Notes: a model not told the origin generated them from the letters alone. Shown: positions 14,157 through 22,359, counted from the first letter of the stretch. The stretch is 27,417 bases of DNA from Bacillota bacterium (GCA_023396215.1 JAEWWW010000147.1:1-27417); one strand, 5' to 3'. Program-made: numbers and translations.

Positions 14157-15011
14157 ATGTTTAAAATCGGTACGCTGGCCGACTGGTTTGGGGTCGGGCT
14201 GCTGGAGGGCATACGGGAATCCCAGCGCTGCGGCGCACAAGGGGTGCAGATTTACGCCTGGAACGAGCTGAGCCCGCTGCAGGCCACCTCCGGGCAGATA
14301 CGCGAGGTCAAATCGGTTGCGGCCGAGTGCGGGCAAGAGATTACCGCCCTTTGCGCCGAGCTGGGCGGCCACGGCCTCGAGATTGCCGCCGACAACCCCA
14401 AAAAGCTGGAGTATTTGAGACGCACCATCGATATGGCGGGGGAGCTGAACTGCAACATCATCACCACCCATATCGGCATAGTGCCGGAGGATAGCGCCAG
14501 CGAGAAGTATCGGGTAATGCAGGAGGCCTGCAGCGAGATTGGCCTTTACGCAAAGCAGCGGGGCGCCTTTGTGGCGGTTGAAACCGGCCCCGAGCCGGTG
14601 GCCCGCCTGTGCGGCTTTTTGGATAGCTGCGAGGGCAGCATGGCAGTGAACTACGACCCGGCCAACCTTGTGATGGTCACCAACGACGACGAGGTGCAGG
14701 GGGTGTATACCGCCGGCAGCAGGATTGTACATACCCACGCCAAGGACGGCGTCTGCAACTTCTTTGCCGGCTGCGAAACGGTCTACGGCATCTTTGCCGA
14801 CGGCGGCATCGAGGCTCTGAACACCGTTTCCACCTACTTTACCGAAACCCCGCTGGGGCAGGGCAAGGTGCGCTGGCTGCCTTACCTCACCGCCCTGAAA
14901 GAAACCGGCTACCGGGGCTTTCTCACCATCGAGCGCGAGGTGAGCCACAACGCCGGGGCGGATATCCGCCTTGCCTTTTCCTTCTTAAACGAAATGCTTA
15001 CAAAGCTATAG
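14157..15011 (+). CDS. Sugar phosphate isomerase/epimerase (AP-endonuclease-2-fold TIM barrel)
   Basis: 284 residues in a TIM barrel of the xylose-isomerase-like superfamily. The metal-binding pattern is Glu142 (AVETGPE), Asp167 with Asn (NYDPANL), His192/His194 (HTHAKD) and Glu259 (LTIEREV). Such enzymes do metal-dependent ketose epimerisation, inosose isomerisation or dehydration, or cleavage of 3-keto-glycosides. AGGAGGG about 10 nt before ATG 14157. It is 24 nt behind the Gfo/Idh gene, so both are likely one transcript and one pathway: the dehydrogenase makes a ketone, this enzyme rearranges or cleaves it. The TAG stop lies inside the left inverted repeat of the element at 15008-15187. 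Confidence 0.85.
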   Translation: MFKIGTLADWFGVGLLEGIRESQRCGAQGVQIYAWNELSPLQATSGQIREVKSVAAECGQEITALCAELGGHGLEIAADNPKKLEYLRRTIDMAGELNCNIITTHIGIVPEDSASEKYRVMQEACSEIGLYAKQRGAFVAVETGPEPVARLCGFLDSCEGSMAVNYDPANLVMVTNDDEVQGVYTAGSRIVHTHAKDGVCNFFAGCETVYGIFADGGIEALNTVSTYFTETPLGQGKVRWLPYLTALKETGYRGFLTIEREVSHNAGADIRLAFSFLNEMLTKL

Positions 15012-15187
15012 GGCAATACCGCACAATTCTAAGTGCTCTGGCGCGCCGGCAGATTTTTCGTCAGATAAAACAAAAACCGCAGGGAATACTGGGTGTATTC
15101 GCGAGGATTTTTGTGAAAGCTTATGGAAAATCCGCAAGCGATAGAGTGCTTAAGGCGGTAGCCGTGAATTGTGCGGCGTTGCCCTAT
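15008..15187. mobile_element. Miniature inverted-repeat element (family 2)
   Basis: 180 bp with 22-bp inverted ends (15008-15029 and 15166-15187), 20 of 22 positions matching; the outer sequence is ATAGGGCAA..CCGCACAATTC. TA occurs at both edges, fitting a TA target duplication. The interior has AACCGCAGG and the hairpin GGAATAC (15083-15089) / GTATTC (15095-15100), resembling the core of the family 1 elements although the ends differ. No coding capacity. Confidence 0.75.
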
Positions 15188-15231
15188 GTAAAAACCAAAG
15201 CCCGAATAGTATGAGAGAGAGGTAAATACCG

Positions 15232-16146
15232 ATGATGAAGCTTGGTCTTGTATCCGCTATCCTGCCTGATTTCTCTTTTGAAGAGGTCATCGACTACGCC
15301 GCCAAGGTGGGCTTTGAGTGCGTCGAGGTCTGCTGCTGGCCCAGAGGCAAGGCGGCCCGCCGCTACGCGGGCATCACCCATATCGATACCGAGGGCCTCA
15401 CCGAAGAAAAAATGACCTACTATATGAACTACGCCAAGGAGCGCGGCGTGGCCATCAGCAGTCTGGGCTACTACCCCAACCCCATGGACCCCAACAAGGA
15501 AGCCGCCGACGTTGCGGTGGCCCACCTGATGACCCTCATAGACCTTTCGGCCCAAATGGGCGTCAATATGGTCACCACCTTCATAGGCAAGGATAAAACC
15601 AAAACGGTGGAAGAAAACCTCGAGCTTTACCAGCAGGTCTGGACCCCTATTGTTCGCCACGCCGAAGAGAAAAAGGTGCGCATCGGCATCGAGAACTGCC
15701 CCATGTACTACACCAGGGACGAGTGGCCCGGCGGCAACAATCTGGCCAGCACCCCCTATATCTGGCGCAGGATGTTCGAGCTGATACCCAGCGACTATCT
15801 GGGGCTCAATTACGACCCCTCCCACCCCTACCTCATTCAGGCCGATTACATAAAACCCCTTTACGAGTTTAAGGATAAAATCTTCCACATCCACTTTAAG
15901 GATATCAAGATTTATCGGGAAAAGCTGGACGAATACGGCGCATTCTCCTACCCGGCCCTTTGGCATTCGCCCAAGCTGCCCGGCCTTGGCGGGGTAAATT
16001 TCGCCGCCTTCTGCAGCGCCCTCAACGACATCCGCTACACCGGCCCCGCCTGCATCGAGGTGGAGGACAAAGCCTTTGAAGCCTCGGTGGAGGACGTTAA
16101 GAAGGGCATCGAGCAGAGCTACCGCTTTATGCGCCAATACCTGTAA
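15232..16146 (+). CDS. Sugar phosphate isomerase/epimerase (AP-endonuclease-2 fold), second copy
   Basis: 304 residues, TIM barrel. Likely metal ligands are Glu154 (IGIENCPM), Asp195 and His198 (NYDPSH), His219/His221 (HIHFKD) and Glu276 (CIEVED), the ligand layout of tagatose 3-epimerase, IolE and relatives. It is not a close duplicate of the protein at 14157; the length and most motifs differ, so the two probably do different steps. Start ATG 15232 is directly followed by a second ATG at 15235, with GAGAGAGG upstream. Same direction as its neighbours, but the 220-nt gap before it is filled mostly by an inverted-repeat element, so read-through or a promoter inside the element would be needed. 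Confidence 0.85.
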   Translation: MMKLGLVSAILPDFSFEEVIDYAAKVGFECVEVCCWPRGKAARRYAGITHIDTEGLTEEKMTYYMNYAKERGVAISSLGYYPNPMDPNKEAADVAVAHLMTLIDLSAQMGVNMVTTFIGKDKTKTVEENLELYQQVWTPIVRHAEEKKVRIGIENCPMYYTRDEWPGGNNLASTPYIWRRMFELIPSDYLGLNYDPSHPYLIQADYIKPLYEFKDKIFHIHFKDIKIYREKLDEYGAFSYPALWHSPKLPGLGGVNFAAFCSALNDIRYTGPACIEVEDKAFEASVEDVKKGIEQSYRFMRQYL

Positions 16147-16196
16147 GCGGGCGCGTTTTATCCGCTCATACCGGCTGAAAAGCCATATCCTCTCTA

Positions 16197-16227
16197 CTCT
16201 CCCCCGCCAAAGACAGGCGGGGGAGAG
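16197..16227. repeat. Perfect 12-bp hairpin without T-run
   Basis: CTCTCCCCCGCC (16197-16208), 7-nt loop, GGCGGGGGAGAG (16216-16227). No T tract on either side, so it may stabilise the 3' end of the upstream mRNA and is not a standard intrinsic terminator. Confidence 0.6.
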
Positions 16228-16258
16228 AAAACCCCTTGCATATCCCACGATTAAATCA

Positions 16259-16580
16259 GGGCGTTTCTTAAAACGGAAAACCGCCGAAAAATTTAGGGCG
16301 TTTCTGAAAATGGAAAACCGCCGAGAAATTCGCTGAAAACAAGCAGACGCAAGGCAAAAAGCGCAGGAATACTTTATGTATTCCGAGGATTTTTAACACA
16401 GCAGATGCTGGTTTCAGTAGAAGCTCACAAGGGTTTGGAGTTTTCAGAATGCCCCCACTGAAAACAAGTAGCCGCAAGGCCAAAAGCGCAGGAATACTTC
16501 ATATATTCCCAGCTTTTTGAACGCGGCAGATGCCGGTTTCTGTAGAATTTATCAAGAGTTTAAAGTTTTAAGAAAGCCCC
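16259..16580. mobile_element. Miniature inverted-repeat element (family 1), outer copy interrupted by another
   Basis: The left part 16259-16294 (GGGCGTTTCTTAAAAC at its end) and the right part 16457-16580 (inverted end GGGGCTTTCTTAAAAC) share the variant TTTCTTAAAAC. Removing the inner element leaves about 160 bp that aligns across the junction with the inner copy: AAAAATTT then ACTGAAAAC against AGAAATTCGCTGAAAAC. TA follows the right end. Hairpin GGAATAC at 16491-16497. Confidence 0.7.
16295..16456. mobile_element. Miniature inverted-repeat element (family 1), inner copy
   Basis: About 162 bp. The left end GGGCGTTTCTGAAAAT and inverted right end GGGGGCATTCTGAAAAC share the variant TTCTGAAAA, different from the outer copy. 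Core hairpin GGAATAC (16366-16372) / GTATTCC (16378-16384). The left flank ends in TTTA. Same length as the copy at 6761-6921. Confidence 0.7.
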
Positions 16581-16600
16581 TAAGTTAGGGTGAGTTTATT

Positions 16601-17575
16601 TTGCTGAAGATTGGCGTGGTGGGCACAGGAGGCATGGGTACCGTGCACCTGTCCAACTATCCGCATATAGACGGCTGTAAGGTGGTGGCGCTCTGCGACA
16701 GCGCCCCGGCGGCGGCCGCTCAGGCCGAAGCGCTGGGCCTGCCCCTCTACACCGACCTTTCAGAGATGCTCCGGCAGCAGCCGCTGGATGTGGTGGACGT
16801 CTGTACCCCCACCTTCCTGCACCGTGAGCATGTGACCGTGGCCCTCGAGGCGGGCAAGCATGTTATCTGTGAAAAGCCGCTGGCTCTCAACCTCGCCGAC
16901 GCCACCGCCATGCTGGATCTGGCCGAGCAGAAGGGCGTAGGGCTGTTTGTGGGTCAGGTACTGCAATACTCGATGGAAGCCGGGGTGCTGCGCAGCCTTG
17001 TGCAGTCGGGCGAATACGGCAGGGTGCTGGACGCCTCCTTTTTGCGGCTGTCGGCCTGCCCCCGCTGGGTCAAAAACGGCTGGCTGTTTGATAAGGCCCG
17101 CAGCGGGCACCTGCCGTTTGACCTGCATATCCACGACCTCGACCTGATGGTCAGCCTCTTCGGCCCGCCCAGCGACCTTTCCTTCACAAGCTGCGGCCGC
17201 GCCGGGCAGGACTACCGCGAGCATTACCGCTTTACCTACACCTACTCCGATAAAAGCGTCATGGCCGAGGCCGCGTGGTACAATGCCGATATCCCCTTTA
17301 CCGCCGTCTGGCGGGTCTACTTTGAAAACGCCGTGGTTGAAAACAACGGCCAGACGGTCACCGCCTACCGCTTTGACCATCCGCCCCGGGTGTTTGACAC
17401 CGAGGAACCGCTGAAAATCCCCACCGGCATCAATGTTCCCCCCACCGGCATGTTCTACCGGGAGCTTGGCGATTTCATCGCCCAGATACAGGCAGGGGCA
17501 AAGGGCTGCCCCCGCAGGGAGGAAATTTTGACAGTGATTAAAATTTTAGAGCAGATTAACCGGAGCGACGCCTGA
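16601..17575 (+). CDS. Gfo/Idh/MocA-family oxidoreductase, second copy
   Basis: 324 residues, shorter than the copy at 12987 and only distantly like it. GVVGTGGMGTVHLSNY is the NAD(P) loop, CEKPLAL carries Lys92, and FDLHIHDLDLMVSLFG gives the second-domain catalytic set (Asp174, His178, Asp179). Start is TTG 16601, with GGGTGAG at 16588-16594 as ribosome site just after the right end of the element at 16580. Two such dehydrogenases with two isomerases suggest an oxidise-rearrange-reduce sequence, in which one dehydrogenase oxidises and the other reduces the ketone product. Last gene of the catabolic run. Confidence 0.88.
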   Translation: MLKIGVVGTGGMGTVHLSNYPHIDGCKVVALCDSAPAAAAQAEALGLPLYTDLSEMLRQQPLDVVDVCTPTFLHREHVTVALEAGKHVICEKPLALNLADATAMLDLAEQKGVGLFVGQVLQYSMEAGVLRSLVQSGEYGRVLDASFLRLSACPRWVKNGWLFDKARSGHLPFDLHIHDLDLMVSLFGPPSDLSFTSCGRAGQDYREHYRFTYTYSDKSVMAEAAWYNADIPFTAVWRVYFENAVVENNGQTVTAYRFDHPPRVFDTEEPLKIPTGINVPPTGMFYRELGDFIAQIQAGAKGCPRREEILTVIKILEQINRSDA

Positions 17576-17643
17576 CCGTCCCGGCATCCCAAGCGAGGGC
17601 GACCGTGAAGCGTCACGCTACAGATGTGCAACCGCTCCCCCGC

Positions 17644-17661
17644 CCGCGGCCCTGGCCGCGG
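17644..17661. repeat. GC palindrome
   Basis: CCGCGGCC-CT-GGCCGCGG, perfect 8-bp arms, in the gap between the dehydrogenase and the ABC export genes. Confidence 0.5.
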
Positions 17662-17668
17662 CCTGACC

Positions 17669-17704
17669 CACAAAAAGGCCTTTTCTTTTCATGGCCTTTC
17701 TGTG
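17669..17704. repeat. 12-bp inverted repeat before the ABC ATPase gene
   Basis: CACAAAAAGGCC (17669-17680) and GGCCTTTCTGTG (17693-17704), 11 of 12 pairs, T-rich 12-nt loop. No T-run follows on the plus strand. It could be a terminator remnant or a leader hairpin. Confidence 0.45.
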
Positions 17705-17735
17705 CCGGAGCACAAGCGAAAGGAATAATCTTCAG

Positions 17736-18689
17736 ATGATTCAAATCTGCGACCTGCACAAGCAATACGGAAGCAAAGAGGCCCTGCGGGGCATCAGCTG
17801 CACCATTGAAAAGGGCGAGATTGTCGGGCTGCTGGGGCTCAACGGCGCGGGCAAATCCACCGCCATGAATATCATCACCGGCTGCCTTGCCCCCACCGGC
17901 GGCAGGGTGCTGATAGACGGCGTCGATATCGCCAAAGAGCCGCTGGCCGCCAAGAAGAAGGTGGGCTACCTGCCCGAGATACCCCCTCTCTATACCGACA
18001 TGGCGGTGCTGCGCTACCTGGAGTTCATCTATGAGCTGAAAAAGTTGAGGGGCAACAAAAAGCAGCAGTTGGCCGAGGCCTGCGAAAAGGCGGGCATCAC
18101 CCATGTGAGCGGCCGCCTGATTAAAAACCTCTCCAAGGGCTACCGCCAGCGGGTGGGGTTGGCGCAGGCGCTCATCGGCAACCCGCCCATCCTGATTTTG
18201 GACGAACCCACCGTCGGCCTTGACCCCACCCAGATTATCGAGATCCGAAGCCTGATCGCCGAGCTGGGCCGCGAGCGCACGGTGATTTTATCCTCCCATA
18301 TCCTCTCGGAGGTGCAGGCGGTGTGCAGCCGGGTGATTGTGCTGCATCAGGGCCTGATCGCCGCCGACGACACCCCCGAAAACCTCGAAACCGCTCTCCA
18401 GCGCAAAAACCGCTGTGTCGCCGCCATCGAGGGCGACCCCGACACAGTGCGGCAGGCGCTGCTGGGGGCCGCGGGCATCGAAAGCGTTGCCCTGCTGGCA
18501 GAAGCCGAGCCCGGGGTGTATGAATATCAGGTGCAGGGCAGCCCGGGGGCCGATATCCGCCGCCCCATGTTTGGGGCTCTGGCGGGCGCGGGCCTGCCGC
18601 TGCTGGGCACCCGCACCGACCGGCTCTCGCTGGAGGACGTGTTCCTCCAACTGGTGAACGCCGGGCAGCAACCGGGAGGTGAAGCCTGA
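17736..18689 (+). CDS. ABC transporter ATP-binding protein (GldA/NosF-like)
   Basis: 317 residues. Walker A GLNGAGKST, signature LSKGYRQRVGLAQAL, Walker B ILILDEPTVGLDP and the switch His in LSSHIL are all intact, so it should hydrolyse ATP. The C-terminal ~90 residues are the extra domain common in ABC-2 exporter ATPases. ATG 17736 follows AAAGGA (17719-17724); the longer open frame to 17691 has no ribosome site. The stop overlaps the next start by one base (TGATG), indicating translational coupling with the permease. The set ATPase/ABC-2 permease/GldG-like/DUF4340 is a recurring four-gene unit in Firmicutes and Bacteroidetes, related to gliding-motility GldAFG; the exported substrate is unknown. 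Confidence 0.92.
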   Translation: MIQICDLHKQYGSKEALRGISCTIEKGEIVGLLGLNGAGKSTAMNIITGCLAPTGGRVLIDGVDIAKEPLAAKKKVGYLPEIPPLYTDMAVLRYLEFIYELKKLRGNKKQQLAEACEKAGITHVSGRLIKNLSKGYRQRVGLAQALIGNPPILILDEPTVGLDPTQIIEIRSLIAELGRERTVILSSHILSEVQAVCSRVIVLHQGLIAADDTPENLETALQRKNRCVAAIEGDPDTVRQALLGAAGIESVALLAEAEPGVYEYQVQGSPGADIRRPMFGALAGAGLPLLGTRTDRLSLEDVFLQLVNAGQQPGGEA

Positions 18690-19393
18690 TGGGTGCAATC
18701 TTTAAACGCGAGCTGGACGCTTACTTTCAGTCCCCGCTGGGCTATGTCTTTGTGGCGGTCTACTATCTCTTTGCCGGGTTTTTCTTCTTTAACTACAACC
18801 TTTATGGCAATACCACCGACCTGCGCACCCTCTTCGACCTGCTCTTCACCGTCACCATCTTTCTCATCCCCATTCTCACCATGCGGCTGATGAGCGAGGA
18901 GCACAAGGCCAAAACCGACCAGCTTCTGCTGATGGCGCCGGTCACCGCCGCCGAAATTGTGCTGGGCAAGTTTTTTGCCGCCGTTTTGGTCTACCTGACC
19001 GCCATGAGCATCACCCTTGTAATGGCCGGCATGCTCAGCCTTTACGCCGCCCCCGAATGGCCTGTGGTGCTGGGGCATTTTGTCGGCCTCTTTTTGCTGG
19101 GGGCCGCCCTCATTGCCGTGGGGCTGCTGATATCCTCCCTGACCGAGAACCAGATTATCGCCGCTGTGGGCGGCTTCTGCGTGGGGCTGCTGCTGATGCT
19201 GCTGGACGCCCTCGCCGGGGCGCTCAGCAACGCTCTTCTGGTAAAGCTGGTAAAGGGGCTTTCGTTCTACAACCGCTACCAGAACTTTACCCTCGGGGTG
19301 CTGGATCTATCTGACCTTGTGTTTTTCGTCAGCCTTTCGGCGCTCTTTCTGTATTTTACAGTGGCGGTCTTTGAAAGCCGCCGCCTGAGCTGA
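18689..19393 (+). CDS. ABC-2 type permease (GldF-like)
   Basis: 234 residues, with about six hydrophobic segments. It opens with FKRELDAYFQSPLGYVFVAV, the characteristic start of GldF-type permeases, followed by LMSEEHKAKTDQLLLMAPVT, an ABC-2 family cytoplasmic motif. Works in the membrane with the ATPase encoded just upstream, whose stop codon it overlaps. Ribosome site GGGAGG lies inside the end of the upstream gene. Confidence 0.9.
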   Translation: MGAIFKRELDAYFQSPLGYVFVAVYYLFAGFFFFNYNLYGNTTDLRTLFDLLFTVTIFLIPILTMRLMSEEHKAKTDQLLLMAPVTAAEIVLGKFFAAVLVYLTAMSITLVMAGMLSLYAAPEWPVVLGHFVGLFLLGAALIAVGLLISSLTENQIIAAVGGFCVGLLLMLLDALAGALSNALLVKLVKGLSFYNRYQNFTLGVLDLSDLVFFVSLSALFLYFTVAVFESRRLS

Positions 19394-19406
19394 GGGGGGC
19401 GCGAGG

Positions 19407-20876
19407 ATGAAGATGAAACAGATATTCACCCGCGGCAGCGGCGTCAAGAGCCTTTACGCCCTGCTGATGATATTGGCGATGGCGGCGGTATTGCTGCTGA
19501 ATATCGTCGCCACCGCGCTGACGGCGCGCTATCCCCTGAAAATCGATCTCACTGCCAACCAACTGTTTGCACTGAGCCAGCCCACCCGGGAGGCCATCGG
19601 CGGCATCGACGGCCCGGTCACCATTCAGGTGTTGGCCACCGAGGAGCGCTTTGCCTCCACCTCGGCCTACAACGCACAGGCCAACGAGGTGATGCGCCAG
19701 TTCAGCCAGTTTTCCGGAGGCATCGCCCTGCAGTACATCGATTATGTGAAGAACCCCACCTTTGCCGCCGCCTACCCCGACCAGAGCATCAAGCACGGCG
19801 ACATACTGGTTACCGGCCCCGCCCGCCACAAGCTGGTGAAAACCGAGGAGCTGTTCCAATACACCCAGACCCCCACCGGGCAGCTTGCCATCGTCGCCTC
19901 GCAGGCCGAGCAGGCGATACTCAGCGCCGTTTTGTATGTCACCAGCGACGACCTGCCGGTGGTTGCGGTAGCAACCGGCCACAACGAGGCCGACACCGCC
20001 GCCTTTGCCGAGCTGCTGGCCCAAAACAACTTCGAGGTGCAGACGGTGCAGCTTGCCACACAGGATATCCCCCCCGAGGTGGATATTCTGCTGCTGGCCG
20101 CCCCCAAAACCGACCTGACCGAAGAGGAGCTGAAAAAGCTCGACCGCTTTTTGCAGAACGGAGGCAGCTACCAAAAGACCCTCTTCTACTGTGCCGACGC
20201 CGAGCAGCCGCCGCTGCCGGGCATCGAGGCCTTTTTGGCCGAATGGGGGGCTGTACCCACAGACGGCGCCGTCTTTGAAACCGACGAAAGCCGGGTATAC
20301 AACTATCACCCCTTCTACGCGGTGGCCGATTATGTAAACCGCGACTACGCCGCCATGCTGCGCAGCGATAAGGTGCCGCTGCTGGCCCCAATCAGCCGCC
20401 CATTGCGGGTGCTCTTTGCCCATCAGGACCGGTACAGCACCGATGTGCTGCTCCAGTTTGGCCCGGGCGCCGGGGTGCGCCCCAGCAGCGCGGGCGAGGG
20501 CTTCACCGCCGACGACGCCACCCAGCGGGGGCCTATCCCCGCGCTGGTGCGGTGCGACTACACCCTGCGGCAGAGCGGCAACGCCAACGCCGTGGCGGCC
20601 CGCTCCACCGTGCTGGTTTCGGGCTCGGCCGAGATGCTTCAGGGCTACGCCGTGGGCAGCTCCGCCTTTAGCAACGCCCAGTACCTCATCAACCTGCTAA
20701 GCGACCTCACCCAGCGCGAGGCTCCGCTGGCCGTAACTCCCAAAACCATGGCGGGCAGCAGCCTCAACATCACCCAGCAGCAGGCCGACCGTCTGGGCAC
20801 CCTGTTTATCCTGATTATCCCTGCCGTTACTCTGGCCCTTGGCCTTGCGGGCTGGCTGACGAGGAGGCATAAATAG
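19407..20876 (+). CDS. GldG-like ABC-associated protein
   Basis: 489 residues. One N-terminal membrane anchor (LYALLMILAMAAVLLLNIVA), a long extracytoplasmic part starting YPLKIDLTANQLFALSQPT, which is the signature of the GldG/ABC_transp_aux family, and a C-terminal membrane helix (LFILIIPAVTLALGLAGWL) followed by a basic RRHK tail. It is thought to sit with the GldF permease as an accessory subunit. Starts 13 nt after the permease stop; its stop directly abuts the next ATG. Two nearby start codons (19407 and 19413) are both possible. Confidence 0.88.
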   Translation: MKMKQIFTRGSGVKSLYALLMILAMAAVLLLNIVATALTARYPLKIDLTANQLFALSQPTREAIGGIDGPVTIQVLATEERFASTSAYNAQANEVMRQFSQFSGGIALQYIDYVKNPTFAAAYPDQSIKHGDILVTGPARHKLVKTEELFQYTQTPTGQLAIVASQAEQAILSAVLYVTSDDLPVVAVATGHNEADTAAFAELLAQNNFEVQTVQLATQDIPPEVDILLLAAPKTDLTEEELKKLDRFLQNGGSYQKTLFYCADAEQPPLPGIEAFLAEWGAVPTDGAVFETDESRVYNYHPFYAVADYVNRDYAAMLRSDKVPLLAPISRPLRVLFAHQDRYSTDVLLQFGPGAGVRPSSAGEGFTADDATQRGPIPALVRCDYTLRQSGNANAVAARSTVLVSGSAEMLQGYAVGSSAFSNAQYLINLLSDLTQREAPLAVTPKTMAGSSLNITQQQADRLGTLFILIIPAVTLALGLAGWLTRRHK

Positions 20877-22304
20877 ATGGCAAAGCCCCTGCGCAGCCTT
20901 TTGGTTATCCTGCTGGCGCTGGCGCTGCTGGGAGCCGCCGCCTGGTGGTTGCTGGCCCAGCCCGAACCGCCGCCCCAAGGCAGCGGCGAAGAGCACACCC
21001 TGCTGCAAAAGCAGATGGCCGAGGTGGCTTCGGTGACGGTGCGCAACCGCCACGGCAGCTACACCGTGACCCAGACTGCCGACGGCGCTGCGGTGCACGA
21101 CCTGCCCCCCGCGCTGGTGAACCTGGAATATGTAGCCATGCTGCTGGATGAGGTCAGCGATATCCGCTACCTGCAAACGGTGGAGGAAAACCCCGCCAGC
21201 CTCGCCCTCTACGGCCTTGACGCTCCCGAAGCCACGGTGGAGGCCGCCTATACCGACGGCAGCTCGCTGCGGCTGCAGATTGGGGCGGAGGAGCCGGTTT
21301 CGGGCGGGCGGTACTTCAAAACCGCCGAAAGCCCCGCGGTGCTGCTGATGAAAAACAACCGCACCATCCGCTTCACCATGCCGGTGGAGCGCTACATCAA
21401 CTATGTGATTATCGAGCCCAACAGCAGCCCCTCTATTCTCAATGTGGTGCAGGACATCACCTTCAGCGGCAGCATGCTGCCCCGGCCGATTGTGCTCAAG
21501 GCGGTGCTGGCCGGGCGTGAAGACATCCTGCGCGCCGCCGCCTCCTTTGGGGCGGCCACCCACATCATGGTGGAGCCGGGCCTGCACGAGGCCGACCAGA
21601 CCGAGCTTATCCGCTTGGCCGAAAGCCTCATGGGCCTCATTTCAGAGGGGGTTGTGGCCTACAACTGCACTCCGGAGCAGCTCGCCGGGTACGGCTTTGA
21701 CCAACCGGCGCTTCAGGTGGAGTTTGATTACAAAAACGGCAAGGACGCCCCCGCTGGGCACCATCTGCTGAAAATCTCCACGCTGGAGGGCGGCTATATC
21801 GCCACGCTGGACGACTTTGGGGTTGTCTACCGCATCGCCCCGGTGGCCTTTACCACCGTCAGTTACGAGGCGCTGGCGCTGCGCTGGTTCCTCTCGCCCT
21901 TTATCACCGACGTGGCCGAGCTGGAGATCTCCTTCGGCCCCGAACGCCACCTCTTTGCCCTGAGCGGCGATACCGCACAGGCGCTGACCGCCACCCGGGA
22001 GGGCGCCACCCTCGACAGCGAGCTCTTCCGCCGCTACTACAATCTGGTGGTGAGCGCCGCCGCCAGCGAGATGCTGCCCGAAGCCGTCACGCCCGGGGGC
22101 AGCCCCCTTGCAACGGTGCGCTTTGGCTACAAAGACCCCCTCAAGCCCGACGATACCCTGCGGCTTTACCGGGGCGACGCCCGCCGCCTGTTGGTGGAGG
22201 TAAACGGCGTTTGCAGCTTCGCCATGCGGGAGCAATACCTTGAGGTACTGCAAACCGCTACAAAAAATCTCATTAATAACCAAAGTTTTGCCCCAGAATG
22301 GTAA
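20877..22304 (+). CDS. DUF4340 domain-containing protein
   Basis: 475 residues. A single N-terminal membrane helix (LRSLLVILLALALLGAAAWWLL) and a large beta-rich outside portion with repeats of the DUF4340 type, e.g. YLQTVEENPASLALYGLDAPEATVEA followed by LQIGAEEPVSGGRYFK, and again EQLAGYGFDQPALQVEFDYK. Always found next to GldG-like genes in this four-gene unit. Immediately follows the previous stop, with AGGAGG at 20861-20866 inside the preceding gene, so it is translationally coupled. Function unknown beyond likely membership of the same complex. Confidence 0.85.
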   Translation: MAKPLRSLLVILLALALLGAAAWWLLAQPEPPPQGSGEEHTLLQKQMAEVASVTVRNRHGSYTVTQTADGAAVHDLPPALVNLEYVAMLLDEVSDIRYLQTVEENPASLALYGLDAPEATVEAAYTDGSSLRLQIGAEEPVSGGRYFKTAESPAVLLMKNNRTIRFTMPVERYINYVIIEPNSSPSILNVVQDITFSGSMLPRPIVLKAVLAGREDILRAAASFGAATHIMVEPGLHEADQTELIRLAESLMGLISEGVVAYNCTPEQLAGYGFDQPALQVEFDYKNGKDAPAGHHLLKISTLEGGYIATLDDFGVVYRIAPVAFTTVSYEALALRWFLSPFITDVAELEISFGPERHLFALSGDTAQALTATREGATLDSELFRRYYNLVVSAAASEMLPEAVTPGGSPLATVRFGYKDPLKPDDTLRLYRGDARRLLVEVNGVCSFAMREQYLEVLQTATKNLINNQSFAPEW

Positions 22305-22330
22305 TAAAAGATAGAATTTGCTCATTATTA

Positions 22331-22359
22331 TTGATTACTGCTCACTCAGGGCCTATAAT
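22331..22359 (+). promoter_or_regulatory. Promoter of the sugar-binding protein gene
   Basis: TTGATT (22331-22336), 17-nt spacer, perfect TATAAT (22354-22359), leaving a leader of about 75 nt. Confidence 0.75.

Larger units (their letters stand above)
16147..16600. other. Intergenic region with hairpin and nested elements
   Basis: 454 nt without a gene. It holds the GC-rich hairpin at 16197-16227 and two nested miniature elements (16259-16580). Confidence 0.7.

Noticed and set aside
12942..14948. 668-codon open frame on the minus strand opposite the first dehydrogenase/isomerase genes
   Set aside because: It is the antisense of well-supported family genes in GC-rich DNA, has no domain signature and is rich in His, Gly, Ala and Val, as expected of antisense frames.
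16259..16580. CRISPR array suggested by repeated segments
   Set aside because: The copies are ~160-bp elements with inverted ends, not short regular repeats with unique spacers, and no cas gene is present.
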